The notes under the pieces were generated by a model. The model did no database searches. It saw only the letters and a list, made by a program, of their open reading frames with translations, and was not told the origin of the DNA. Shown one piece after another: positions 9,556 through 18,830 of a stretch of DNA of 64,000 nt; positions within the stretch are counted from its first letter, which is position 1, and each line of letters starts with the position of its first letter. Where the stretch lies: NCBI GenBank assembly GCA_947499545.1, contig CANMOZ010000001.1, forward strand, positions 496,001 through 560,000, in the 5' to 3' direction. The position numbers were made by a program, and so were the translations under genes. The DNA is from an uncultured Saccharospirillaceae bacterium. Its GTDB lineage: Bacteria; Pseudomonadota; Gammaproteobacteria; Pseudomonadales; Oceanobacteraceae.

Positions 9556-10995
9556 CTATGGATCCGTATCGTTTTGCCCCAAAATGGTCTGAATCATTTG
9601 AGTCGTTGAATAGCCATCTTCAAAGTTGAGGACCTTAACCTCTCCTCCACTCGCTAAAACCGACTGTGCCCCAGCAATGCTCTCAACGTTATAGTCTCCT
9701 CCTTTGACTAAAATATCTGGAGAAAGTCGAGTGATAATGCGCTCAGGAGTATCTTCCGAAAAGGGTACAACCCAATCTACAGCTTCTAGCCCAGCCAGGA
9801 CATCCATTCGATGAGTCAAATGATTGATCGGTCTTTGCGGCCCTTTTAATCGTGCAACAGAAGCATCATCGTTAACAGCAACAATAAGATGATCACCCAA
9901 TTTTTTAGCATTACGAAGGTAGGAAACATGACCCGGGTGAAGCAAGTCAAAGCAGCCATTGGTCATGACCACCTTTTCACCACGTTGTTGAGCTGCTCTG
10001 ACATGAGCGACGAGCTCATCTTCAACCAACACCCCCTTACGAATCTGTTGGCCCTGGGCTAAGGCTTGTCTTAACTCAGAAGGACTCACGGTTGCCGTCC
10101 CCAGCTTCCCGACCACAATACCAGCAGCCATATTTGCAAGTGCCATGGCATTGGGTAATGGACTGCCAGCCGCTAGCGCTGCCGCTAACATCGCAATCAC
10201 GGTATCCCCTGCTCCGGTCACGTCGTACACTTCTCTCGCCCGTGTGGGCAGGTGCAACGGCGGTTGCCCTGGCTGCAACAAGGTCATGCCTTTTTCACTG
10301 CGAGTAATCAATAGGGCTTCTAAATCCACGTCCTGCATTAACTGATGGCCACGCGAAATCAAGGTTTTCTCGTCAGGACAGTGCCCAACAACCGCTTCAA
10401 ACTCACTCAAATTGGGCGTAATCAAAGTTGCACCACGATATCGAGAAAAATCATTCCCTTTAGGATCCACTAGAACGGGAATACCGGACGCCTTCGCTTT
10501 TTGGATGTAAGGCTGAGGGTCTGTTAACACCCCTTTTCCATAGTCTGATAGCACGACCACACCAGCCGTTTTCAAAGCATGCTCAAACTTGGGTTCTAAA
10601 CCCGCCGTATCCTCTGTCGAAAAAGGCGTCTCAAAATCGAGCCGGATCAGTTGTTGTTGGCGGCTGAGAACGCGCACCTTAGTGATGGTCGGATGGGTAG
10701 CAACAGGCTGTAAGTCACAATGGATAGGATCGAGCGAGAGCATTGAAAGCAGTTGCTCGCCCGCTTCATCCTCACCAATAAGCCCGATCAAATTCACCGA
10801 GCATTTAAGGCTTGCCATGTTGAGCGCAACATTGCCAGCACCGCCAGCTCGCTCTTCACGCTGTTCAATCTTAACAATAGGAACCGGTGCTTCTGGAGAA
10901 ATACGAGAGGTGGGGCCGCCCCAGTACCGATCCAACATCAAATCCCCCAATACGAGGACTCGTGCCTTGGAAAAGTCGGGAATTTTCAATGTCAT
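9556..10995 (-). CDS. hldE: bifunctional heptose 7-phosphate kinase / heptose 1-phosphate adenylyltransferase
   Basis: HldE makes ADP-heptose for the lipopolysaccharide core: the N-terminal PfkB-type kinase (about residues 1-320) phosphorylates position 1, and the C-terminal nucleotidyltransferase (about 340-479) adds AMP. Visible motifs are [22 protein letters not shown] in the kinase active site and [16 protein letters not shown] in the transferase. The length (479) is normal for the fused form. It is divergent from waaA, with about 120 bp between the starts, which presumably hold both promoters. Confidence 0.97.
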   Translation of the reverse strand: MTLKIPDFSKARVLVLGDLMLDRYWGGPTSRISPEAPVPIVKIEQREERAGGAGNVALNMASLKCSVNLIGLIGEDEAGEQLLSMLSLDPIHCDLQPVATHPTITKVRVLSRQQQLIRLDFETPFSTEDTAGLEPKFEHALKTAGVVVLSDYGKGVLTDPQPYIQKAKASGIPVLVDPKGNDFSRYRGATLITPNLSEFEAVVGHCPDEKTLISRGHQLMQDVDLEALLITRSEKGMTLLQPGQPPLHLPTRAREVYDVTGAGDTVIAMLAAALAAGSPLPNAMALANMAAGIVVGKLGTATVSPSELRQALAQGQQIRKGVLVEDELVAHVRAAQQRGEKVVMTNGCFDLLHPGHVSYLRNAKKLGDHLIVAVNDDASVARLKGPQRPINHLTHRMDVLAGLEAVDWVVPFSEDTPERIITRLSPDILVKGGDYNVESIAGAQSVLASGGEVKVLNFEDGYSTTQMIQTILGQNDTDP

Positions 10996-11116
10996 GGATC
11001 AACCTACAACTGTATAGATTGGTCCATCTTAGCACAGCCTGGAGCAGCAAGTTCAGATATACTCTGCAACCTGTAGAAATTGACCAAATGATACGCTGCA
11101 ACCCACAAGGCACGGC

Positions 11117-12469
11117 ATGATGTCCAGACACAATTCCAAGGACAGTATTAACAACAGCCCCCCGCTCTACCAAGGGGTAAGAACTCTGTACAGCGTTTTA
11201 TTTACCTTGGCGCTGCCAGTCATTTTTTTATCGAAAGTTTGGCGTTCACGTAAAGCACCTGCATATCGACAACGGTTTGCGGAGCGAATTGGCATCACCA
11301 CGGTAAAAGGCCCCTTTGATCTTTGGGTTCATGCCGTCTCTTTAGGGGAAGCCAATGTGGCGATTCCTTTAATTGAGCGAATACTCAATGATCAGCCCGA
11401 CTGGCGAATTTTAGTCACCACCATGACCCCAACGGGTTCGGCACGTGTTACTCAAATCTTCAAAGAGCGAGTATCTCATTGCTACCTACCCTATGACATT
11501 CCCTGGGTATTAACTCCTTGGATGAAGCGCATCCAAGCCAAACAACTTGCGATTATTGAAACTGAATTGTGGCCAAACCTGATCCATATTGCGCACAGAC
11601 TTGGTACTCGCATTCATTTACTCAACGCACGCCTTTCTGAGAAATCGGCTCAAGGATATGCAAAGGTTGGCTTCATCACCAAGCCCATGCTCGAACGCAT
11701 CGATTCCATTGCAGCCCAGGACGCCGAGACTCAAACACGCTTAATACGCATTGGAGCCTTACCCGAATGTGTAAAAGTGACGGGTTCCATCAAGTTTGAT
11801 GTTTCACCGCCCGCTGATATAGAGGCATTTTCTCATCAATGGAAATCTTTGTTGAATGATCGCCCCGTTTGGATTGCTGCTAGCACGCATGAAGGTGAAG
11901 AGGCTCTTTTGTTAGAGGTCCAGAAAGAGCTGTTAAATTCTCACCTATTTCCCATCATGATCATTGCCCCTAGACACCCAGAACGATTCGAGTCTGTAGC
12001 TCAATTACTGAAGCAAACAGGTAAAACTTGGGTTAAGCGCTCAGAGGTCCATTCAGTTCAAGAAACATCTTATCGTTTGCCAGAAGACACCCTTTATTTA
12101 CTGCTGGATAGCCTGGGAGAATTACTCAATTTCTACGCATTGGCAAACGTTGCCGTGATCGGTGGGAGCTTTATTCCCCAAGGCGGCGGGCATAACCCAT
12201 TAGAAGCCATCGTTCATGCAACGCCTACGATAACCGGCCCTAACGTCCGTGATTTTAAAGCAATCTATCAGCAACTGGGTTCTGTCAGCGGTTCTGAGAT
12301 TGTTGAAAACCAACAAGCGTTATTCGAGCAACTCAAAAAGGCTTTCCTTAACCCAAGCGATACGAAAAAACGCGGGGAACAAGGTCGCGCATATTTGCTT
12401 AACAACCAAGGGGCCACCCTAGCCCAAGCCTCGATGATTTTAAATTCATCAGTGAATAAAAATGTTTAA
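11117..12469 (+). CDS. waaA: 3-deoxy-D-manno-octulosonic acid (Kdo) transferase
   Basis: WaaA transfers Kdo from CMP-Kdo to lipid IVA at the inner face of the cytoplasmic membrane. The 450-residue protein has an N-terminal membrane anchor (LYSVLFTLALPVIFL), the GT30 block ending SLGEANVAIPLIE, and the C-terminal GGSFIPQGGGHNPLEA motif. No start codon stands nearer the usual RTLYS beginning, so the protein carries an N-terminal extension of about 20 residues; a weak AAGG lies before the tandem ATGs at 11117. It is a lone plus-strand gene beside hldE and hldD. Confidence 0.95.
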   Translation: MMSRHNSKDSINNSPPLYQGVRTLYSVLFTLALPVIFLSKVWRSRKAPAYRQRFAERIGITTVKGPFDLWVHAVSLGEANVAIPLIERILNDQPDWRILVTTMTPTGSARVTQIFKERVSHCYLPYDIPWVLTPWMKRIQAKQLAIIETELWPNLIHIAHRLGTRIHLLNARLSEKSAQGYAKVGFITKPMLERIDSIAAQDAETQTRLIRIGALPECVKVTGSIKFDVSPPADIEAFSHQWKSLLNDRPVWIAASTHEGEEALLLEVQKELLNSHLFPIMIIAPRHPERFESVAQLLKQTGKTWVKRSEVHSVQETSYRLPEDTLYLLLDSLGELLNFYALANVAVIGGSFIPQGGGHNPLEAIVHATPTITGPNVRDFKAIYQQLGSVSGSEIVENQQALFEQLKKAFLNPSDTKKRGEQGRAYLLNNQGATLAQASMILNSSVNKNV

Positions 12470-12477
12470 GGTGATCG

Positions 12478-12527
12478 TTTATTGTTTGCCTAGGCAATCG
12501 ATGTGTATTACCTAGGCAAACAATAAA
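12478..12527. terminator. strong inverted repeat between convergent waaA and BCCT genes
   Basis: TTTATTGTTTGCCTAGG (12478-12494) is perfectly repeated in inverse at 12511-12527, giving a 17-bp stem with a 16-base loop. Its outer A/T ends give T-rich 3' sides in both directions, so it probably ends transcription of both convergent genes. Confidence 0.8.
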
Positions 12528-12539
12528 GTTAAGACACGT

Positions 12540-14153
12540 CTAAGGAATGTCAGACGCCTTTGATTTTTGATCGCTTAGCGTCTTTGCAAGCACATCACTG
12601 TCTAGGTTCTCTATATTGATGCCTTTTAACTCTTCTTTTAATTCTTTCACCCACTCTTCTTTTAAGGCTTTAGCAAGACTCACACACATCATCAACAGCA
12701 CAACCGTGAAAGGCAAGCCTGTTAAAATTGAGCCGGCTTGCAAAGCCCCAAGACCACCGGCGAATAACAAGGCTGCCGCAACAAAGCCCTCTGCACTGGC
12801 CCAAAATACTTTCTGCTTAACAGGAGGGTTCGGGTGCCCTCCAGAAGTAATGGTATCAATAACAAGAGAACCTGAATCGGATGAAGTGACAAAGAAGGTG
12901 ATCACAACAAATACGGCTACCGCTGAACTTATCCCAGAGTAAGGGAAATTTTCCAACATAGCGTAAAGCGCAGTCGCGACATTCTCATTCACCGCCGCCA
13001 AAATGCCTGCCTGACCTTCTAACTCAAGATGTATAGCTGTTCCACCAAACACGGTTAACCAAAGCGCCGTCATTGCGGTGGGCACCATTAGAACACCGAA
13101 GACAAATTCGCGAATGGTGCGCCCTTTAGACACCCGAGCGATGAACATCCCCACAAAGGGACTCCAGGCAATCCACCATGCCCAATAGAAAATGGTCCAC
13201 CCATGTTGCCACTGAGTTTGCTGATAAGACTCAGTCCAAGTACTCAGCTGCATCAAACGTTGCAGATAAGCACCAATATTTTGGACAAAGGAATCCAGTA
13301 AAAAGACAGTAGGCCCCATGACAAACACGAACAGCAGCAAAGCCCCCGCAACGTACATGTTGAGTTCTGATAATCGTCTTACCCCTTTATCCAAACCCGC
13401 AACGACGGACATGATGGCAATACTGGTAATGAAAGCAATCAACCCAATCTGCACAGTGGTGGATATCTCAACACCGGCGAGTTTTTGTAAACCGGCATTC
13501 ACTTGCTGTACACCCAAACCAAGAGAGGTCGCCAAACCGAACATAGTTGCCACAACCGCCAAAATATCAATCGTATGACCTATAGGGCCGTGTATCTTCT
13601 CGCCCAGCAGAGGGTAAAAAGCGGAACGAATAGTGAGAGGTAACCCTTTATTAAATGCAAAAAATGCCAACGCTAATGCGATGACTGCATAAATAGCCCA
13701 CGCATGGAATCCCCAATGAAAAAGGGTAATGGTCATGGCTTGGCGGGCGGAGGCCGTTGAGTTGGGTTCAGCGCCTAAAGGCGGTGAAGCAAAGTGATAC
13801 ATTGGCTCGGCCACACTCCAAAACACCAAACCAATCCCCATCCCAGCACTGAACAACATCGCAAACCAGCCCCATCGAGAAAACTCGGGTTTCGCCCTTG
13901 GGCCACCAATGCGAATATCACCATAACGACTGAACATCAACCAAAGGGCAAAAACGAGAAAACAGTTTACGCCGATGATATAGAACCATCCGGCATAGGT
14001 GGAAAAGAGTTTCTGTGCACTGCCAAAGGTTTCACCTAATTCCTTGGTGTAGCCAAAGCTCAATGCAACGAAGAGCGTAATCAACCCAGCAGAAGCCCAA
14101 AAGATCGTGGGCTCTACTGTTTTTTTTGGATCCGTATGCTGATGCGTATTCAC
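12540..14153 (-). CDS. BCCT family betaine/carnitine/choline transporter
   Basis: The 537-residue protein has about twelve membrane helices and the family signatures GMGIGLVFWSVAEPMYHF, YWAWWIAWSPFVGMFIARVSKGRTIREF and FFVTSSDSGSL. BCCT proteins import compatible solutes such as glycine betaine or choline with Na+ or H+. The GMGIGLVFW stretch is the glycine-rich membrane segment near the betaine site in BetP-like members; substrate cannot be fixed further. The C-terminus (about residues 490-537) is charged and cytoplasmic, possibly osmosensory. It stands alone. Confidence 0.92.
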   Translation of the reverse strand: MNTHQHTDPKKTVEPTIFWASAGLITLFVALSFGYTKELGETFGSAQKLFSTYAGWFYIIGVNCFLVFALWLMFSRYGDIRIGGPRAKPEFSRWGWFAMLFSAGMGIGLVFWSVAEPMYHFASPPLGAEPNSTASARQAMTITLFHWGFHAWAIYAVIALALAFFAFNKGLPLTIRSAFYPLLGEKIHGPIGHTIDILAVVATMFGLATSLGLGVQQVNAGLQKLAGVEISTTVQIGLIAFITSIAIMSVVAGLDKGVRRLSELNMYVAGALLLFVFVMGPTVFLLDSFVQNIGAYLQRLMQLSTWTESYQQTQWQHGWTIFYWAWWIAWSPFVGMFIARVSKGRTIREFVFGVLMVPTAMTALWLTVFGGTAIHLELEGQAGILAAVNENVATALYAMLENFPYSGISSAVAVFVVITFFVTSSDSGSLVIDTITSGGHPNPPVKQKVFWASAEGFVAAALLFAGGLGALQAGSILTGLPFTVVLLMMCVSLAKALKEEWVKELKEELKGINIENLDSDVLAKTLSDQKSKASDIP

Positions 14154-14516
14154 ATGGCCTCCCCGCCAACCGCATTAAAAGCTTGGATTTAACATACAGA
14201 CCCAACACGTCATTATCAAATTAGGGTACTTATAACCAAATAAACTGAAAAAGAAACATTTGACTAAGCCTAAACAAAGCTCAATTGCTCTTAAAAACCG
14301 ATAGATCTCATCAAGTTAATTCAATTTGAAATTGCAAAAATAGGTATTAGACTGACCGTCATAGTGGACGATTTCCCCCGCTTTTTCATAGGGATAACGT
14401 ATAAAAACTCTTTAATTGATAGCGAATTCTAATATTAATAATCGAATTGTTTATCATCACTATTTCGACATGCCCTTAGCGAGTGAGAGTGATGATTCAT
14501 AAAATACGACGTAAAA
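14154..14516. other. geneless stretch upstream of the BCCT transporter
   Basis: This AT-rich stretch lies between the transporter start and the terminator of the FadL gene. I see no convincing coding frame or structured element; it presumably carries the transporter promoter. Confidence 0.4.
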
Positions 14517-14556
14517 CGAAAAAACGCCCAAGGGCAATAAACCCCGGGGCGTTTAA
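14517..14556 (-). terminator. rho-independent terminator of the FadL-family gene
   Basis: AAACGCCC and GGGCGTTT (14547-14554) pair around an inner loop; on the minus strand the stem is followed by TTTTTT. It lies about 45 bp after the stop codon of the porin gene at 14599. Confidence 0.8.
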
Positions 14557-14598
14557 AAATAACGTCAAGATGCAGAATAACGGCTCAAGACACTCTTG

Positions 14599-16089
14599 TT
14601 AAAACTGCCAATTTAGCTGAGCCGACAAACCAAAAGCATTCGTTTCGTACTCGGCTTTAAAGTTTTCAGCTGTCTGCCCACTGCCGTCATCGTTTTTCAG
14701 CTTTTCAGATTCAACTCGATCACCATTATTGTTGTAGTTGTATTCGTCTAGAGTCACTTTATCCATAAAGAGATAAGCTGCCCCAAAATCCACACTAGCA
14801 GCCGGTGTGATGCGGTATCTGAATCCAGCGGTTATCCAATGGCGATCGGTAGAAGGAATACGCGCAGTGACATGATCATCTTGAATAGGGCTTTCATCAT
14901 AAGCATACCCAGAACGCAACATCCAATCGTCGTTTAATTGGTAACTGGCCCCTACCGCAACACTGATCGTGTCCTTCCATTTCTCTGGAATGTGGATAAT
15001 GTACCCAGGATCCGTTCCGTACGCTTGTGACGCTATAGTCGAGATATTCCCCTCTCCATCACTTTTAACGTCAAAGTTCTCAAACTTTGACCACTCGGTC
15101 CAGGTAACGCCTGTTTGTAACGTCCACTGGTCAATGCGATGCGATAAACTCACCGTTAGGTTTTGAGGCGTCGTGACATCAACTTTGGCGTCTTCTTCCA
15201 TCGACTCTTTAACAATGCCAGGTGTTGCAGAAGAGCCTATGGCGACATTGCTAGGATCTTGCTGATCAAGTCTCCCGCCTGGGATGGTCATTTTCGCTTT
15301 ACCTTCCAAGGTCAAATCAATGGCGGAGCGATACACAACCCCCAAGTTCGTATTTTCCGTCATTTTCCAAAATAATGAGAGATTATATCCATACCCCCAA
15401 TCTTGGCCTTTGACTTCCGAGGTGCCCTCATAACCTCTATATTCGTCTTTATCCCAACCGGCAACTGTGTCGTCCTCTCGAAATCCACGGGTATCGACCG
15501 ATTTGGTTAGCTCACCCTTCATGTGCAGAATATCTAGCCCAAACCCGACCGCGAATTGATCGTTAAATTTGTAAGCAATGGTAGGCTGTACCTCAACGCC
15601 TTGAACTAATGTTTTATCCGCAAAGTGTTGTCCAATGAAACCGTCTTCATAGTCTGACGCAGCACCGAATGGCACATAAACACCGACACCTACAGCAATC
15701 TTATCCGTTACAGGCGATGTGGCATAAAAGAAAGGGATAACGGGATCCGGAACAAAATCGCCCCCGTCGTTAAAATCTCCATCATTTTCAGTCGAGACGT
15801 TTCCATATTTACTCGTACTTGTACCACTTTTCATTCGGGCATCAACATTGACGTAACTCAGCCCTGTTGAAATTTCGGCTTTCTCCATAAAAGCCATACC
15901 GGCCGGGTTGTAAAAAACCACGGAGGCATCCTCAACAACAGCCGCTCGACCAGCATAGGCGTTACCGACACCACTGGCACTTTGTTCATTAATCTTATAG
16001 CCAGATGCGAAACTCATGCTGGTTGGCGTCAATAGAGCAATGAGAAGACTTGATCTGAGGCGATTTGGTTGCATTCTTGTTCCCATCAT
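14599..16089 (-). CDS. OmpP1/FadL family outer membrane transporter
   Basis: FadL-type beta-barrels carry long-chain fatty acids or other hydrophobic compounds across the outer membrane. The 496-residue precursor has a signal peptide ending near SFAS-GYKINEQ (about residue 29), then the family N-terminal block SASGVGNAYAGRAA and the NPAGM motif at 61-65. The C-terminus ends in Phe (LNWQF), typical of outer-membrane barrels. It is monocistronic. With the VolA-like lipase and thiolase 10-14 kb away it suggests growth on lipids; VolA and FadL are paired in Vibrio cholerae. Confidence 0.9.
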   Translation of the reverse strand: MMGTRMQPNRLRSSLLIALLTPTSMSFASGYKINEQSASGVGNAYAGRAAVVEDASVVFYNPAGMAFMEKAEISTGLSYVNVDARMKSGTSTSKYGNVSTENDGDFNDGGDFVPDPVIPFFYATSPVTDKIAVGVGVYVPFGAASDYEDGFIGQHFADKTLVQGVEVQPTIAYKFNDQFAVGFGLDILHMKGELTKSVDTRGFREDDTVAGWDKDEYRGYEGTSEVKGQDWGYGYNLSLFWKMTENTNLGVVYRSAIDLTLEGKAKMTIPGGRLDQQDPSNVAIGSSATPGIVKESMEEDAKVDVTTPQNLTVSLSHRIDQWTLQTGVTWTEWSKFENFDVKSDGEGNISTIASQAYGTDPGYIIHIPEKWKDTISVAVGASYQLNDDWMLRSGYAYDESPIQDDHVTARIPSTDRHWITAGFRYRITPAASVDFGAAYLFMDKVTLDEYNYNNNGDRVESEKLKNDDGSGQTAENFKAEYETNAFGLSAQLNWQF

Positions 16090-16500
16090 ATTCGCAATTC
16101 CCCCAATCTGTCGCTGGGGCGCTTTTTAGAATTCCATAAGCCTTCCGACCCATCCAAAATATGTCGGAGCGGACCTTACTATGAAGCTTGTTTGCCAGAC
16201 TGGACTCCACTCCTTGTGCCGCAAGGGGAAAACGACACTGATGGAATCCAATCATACTACCCATCAATCAGTAAGCACTTGAATAGGTGGTGAATAATAT
16301 TGCTCGAGTATGCCACGTCCAAAAGGTGCCATTTATCACTTTATCTAACTAAAGATTCACATTTTTTTGCAACACCTCACACCTCACCCTGCATCTGGTA
16401 CAGATGTATCACATATTTTCTGTTTTCTTAGGAATGAAACTCGCATGGGACTGGCGACCTTACCTATGACATCAGAACAGTTGCTAGGGGCCTCTCTCGT
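16090..16500. other. geneless region between divergent genes
   Basis: This 411-bp gap lies between the FadL-family gene and the methyltransferase-like lipoprotein, reading apart from each other. It should contain both promoters. I see no RNA gene; the small open frames in it have no family features. Confidence 0.4.
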
Positions 16501-17331
16501 ATGCGCATTTATCAGATTGGATTGATTGTTACGCTCACACTGTTCACCCTAAACGGATGTGTCACCGCTCTGTTTGAAGAGGAATTTAGTGAACATAGCT
16601 GGAGTTCAGCACTTAGAGGTGAGCACCGTTCAAACAACAACAAGGAAAGGGATAAATTTCGCCACCCACAAGACACCTTGACGTTTTTTCAACTAAAACC
16701 TGATCAAACCGTTGTTGAAATATGGCCAAGCACGGGCTGGTATACCGAAATTCTGGGGCCTCTACTGGCAGGCAGAGGCCAGCTTTATGCAGCCCATTTT
16801 TCGAAAGAGACTAAGGTTAAATATTTTGCAAAAAACCGCCGGGATTTTCTTGAGAAAATGCAAGCGTTTCCTGAGAAGTTTGGACGCATCAAAGTCACGG
16901 ATTTTGAACCCCCTAAACACGTAGACATCGCCCCAGCAGGCACTGCCGATCGAGTGCTAACCTTTCGAAACGTCCACAACTGGATGAAAAACAAGCAAGA
17001 ACTCCATGCATTTAAAGCGTTTTATAAAGCGTTAAAACCAGGTGGGATGCTGGGTGTTGTTGAACACCGCGCTGCGCCATCGACTACCAGGAATCAAATG
17101 GTTAAATCTGGGTATGTTACGGAAGAGTATATAAAACAGGTAGCTCAACAAGCCGGGTTTCAATTTCTTAAATCAAGTGAGGTCAACGCTAATCCAAGAG
17201 ATCAAAAAAATCATCCCGAGGGTGTTTGGACATTGCCACCAACGCTGCGTTTAGGGAATCGTGACAGAACAAAATATTTAAACATCGGTGAAAGTGATCG
17301 TATGACGCTTCTGTTTTTAAAACCAGAGTAA
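16501..17331 (+). CDS. predicted periplasmic methyltransferase-like lipoprotein (COG4798-type)
   Basis: The 276-residue protein begins with a lipoprotein signal (lipobox LNGC, Cys20), yet the rest has a class I methyltransferase fold: VVEIWPSTGWYTEILGPL corresponds to motif I, followed by RVLTFRNVHNW and GGMLGVVEHRA. This is the arrangement of a family of exported predicted methyltransferases whose motif I is usually WPGGGWYTEIL. Here two of the glycines are replaced by Ser and Thr, so binding of S-adenosylmethionine is doubtful. The role of the family outside the cytoplasm is not known to me. It converges on the receiver-domain gene. Confidence 0.75.
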   Translation: MRIYQIGLIVTLTLFTLNGCVTALFEEEFSEHSWSSALRGEHRSNNNKERDKFRHPQDTLTFFQLKPDQTVVEIWPSTGWYTEILGPLLAGRGQLYAAHFSKETKVKYFAKNRRDFLEKMQAFPEKFGRIKVTDFEPPKHVDIAPAGTADRVLTFRNVHNWMKNKQELHAFKAFYKALKPGGMLGVVEHRAAPSTTRNQMVKSGYVTEEYIKQVAQQAGFQFLKSSEVNANPRDQKNHPEGVWTLPPTLRLGNRDRTKYLNIGESDRMTLLFLKPE

Positions 17332-17386
17332 CGTTATCTCCATAATACCCATCTTTCACGAGTCATGAAGATTCCTGATAGGTGGG

Positions 17387-18583
17387 CTAGGCTGCGCTCG
17401 ATAAATCCTCGCCTTCCCCTTTAAACTCTCTAATTAACTGTATCATTTGCCTTGGCGTTAGCTCATCACCCTGGGTTTCAAAGCTGCTCTGGATAGAGCG
17501 CATGCTCTGTTTCATTTGGCTGTCGCTCAAGAAAAATTTATGGAACACGTCATTGGTTTCGACAATCGCAGATTCAATAATTTTCTCAAGGGCCGTTTCT
17601 TGGTCTTCATGTAACGCACAAACCACGATTACCTCATGTATTCTTTCTGACATATCTTCAACAACCGTTGCAATTTCTTTCATCATATCTTGGTAGGTTT
17701 CATCCATATCTTGCATCAATTGCTGAATACGACCTGTCATTAACTTCACAAGTTCTTTTTCTAGTTTTAATGACTTAACGTTATCGATAGCTGTAATACG
17801 GGCATCAACCCCTTGCAACAAGGAAAATAAATTATCTTTTAATGCGCCATAGCGTCCAGGATCATCTTCTGGCATATTTTTCACCAAAAGAGAAACCTTT
17901 CCATAATTCATAATGGAGCGCCTACCAAAATCAACGTAACGGCCTCGCTCTCTTAGTTCCCATAACAAATTGGACTCTAAATGCTTTGCCATGCCATTGG
18001 CTTCCATATTTTTCATGCCATAATGACTGCGCATTTGTAAGCTGCCAGAAACACCGTAGTGCTGTAATGTCTGAAACAAGAGCATGCCCAATTCATCCAA
18101 ATTATCGCAGTGGTGGCTATCTAACATGAATTGAATATTGACACCCAAATCACTGGTATTACTCATCGCCGTAAAGGCCATACCACGTGCTTCTTGCAGT
18201 TGATCTTTTAATTGATCATTCGCGACTTTATTGAAAATTAGACGTTGAAAACGATGGACAATCGAATCGCTTACCATGCCCTTAATGAGATAATCATCAA
18301 AACCCGCTTCAAAGCTTTGCAAGCGTTTTTCAAGGTTATCTTCTTTGCCCATCAAAACGATCGGAACTTCCTGAAAATCAGATTCATTTCTTAACTCTGA
18401 GCAGAGTTCACTGGGTTGAGGATGAGTCAGAGCATCATCAATAACAATTAACTTGCAATCGTTAGAACCCACAGCTTGTTTGCACTCTTCCAGAGTCGTG
18501 CACCCAATACAGGAATAGCCGGCCTCTTCCAACTTGCTTTTCAGCTCGGATGAATTTAACTCAACTACGGCAATTGCGTCCAC
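17387..18583 (-). CDS. atypical response regulator with a receiver-like domain and coiled-coil C-terminus
   Basis: The frame is open to 18706, but I place the start at the GTG at 18583 because GGGGAGG stands just upstream and the receiver domain begins there; this gives 398 residues. Residues 1-120 resemble a receiver: the phosphoacceptor region IVIDDALTHP and the conserved Lys in DDYLIKG are present, but the acidic pair expected near the N-terminus is VELN instead of a VDDD-like sequence. Phosphorylation may be impaired. The rest (about 130-398) is helical with long coiled-coil stretches and has no DNA-binding or GGDEF domain that I can see. It probably acts by protein contacts. Confidence 0.65.
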   Translation of the reverse strand: MDAIAVVELNSSELKSKLEEAGYSCIGCTTLEECKQAVGSNDCKLIVIDDALTHPQPSELCSELRNESDFQEVPIVLMGKEDNLEKRLQSFEAGFDDYLIKGMVSDSIVHRFQRLIFNKVANDQLKDQLQEARGMAFTAMSNTSDLGVNIQFMLDSHHCDNLDELGMLLFQTLQHYGVSGSLQMRSHYGMKNMEANGMAKHLESNLLWELRERGRYVDFGRRSIMNYGKVSLLVKNMPEDDPGRYGALKDNLFSLLQGVDARITAIDNVKSLKLEKELVKLMTGRIQQLMQDMDETYQDMMKEIATVVEDMSERIHEVIVVCALHEDQETALEKIIESAIVETNDVFHKFFLSDSQMKQSMRSIQSSFETQGDELTPRQMIQLIREFKGEGEDLSSAA

Positions 18584-18733
18584 ATCCCCACCTCCCCTTC
18601 GATAACCTGAAGACTTCCGCCATCCATCAAGTTTGCAAAGGCAAATCCATCTATTACTTTCCTTTCTAAGTCTAGGTAGGAGTCGAGAAAGAGTACAACC
18701 ATCCAAGCCAAGGATTCATTGATTCAAGATATA

Positions 18734-18758
18734 AAAAAACCCGCATATGGCGGGTTTT
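18734..18758 (-). terminator. rho-independent terminator of the MalT-like regulator gene
   Basis: AAAACCCGC and GCGGGTTTT pair around a short AT loop; on the minus strand the stem is followed by a run of T. It lies about 75 bp after the stop codon of the regulator at 18831. Confidence 0.85.
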
Positions 18759-18830
18759 AAAAATGCAGTTACGAATGGGTTGCTAGAGACTAACAAGAAG
18801 AAACTCTAATAAAACCATTGATCACATAGA

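Noticed and set aside
15995-16267. Minus-strand open frame of 90 codons upstream of the FadL-family gene
   Set aside because: It overlaps the signal-peptide region of the porin gene in another frame and shows no protein-like features.
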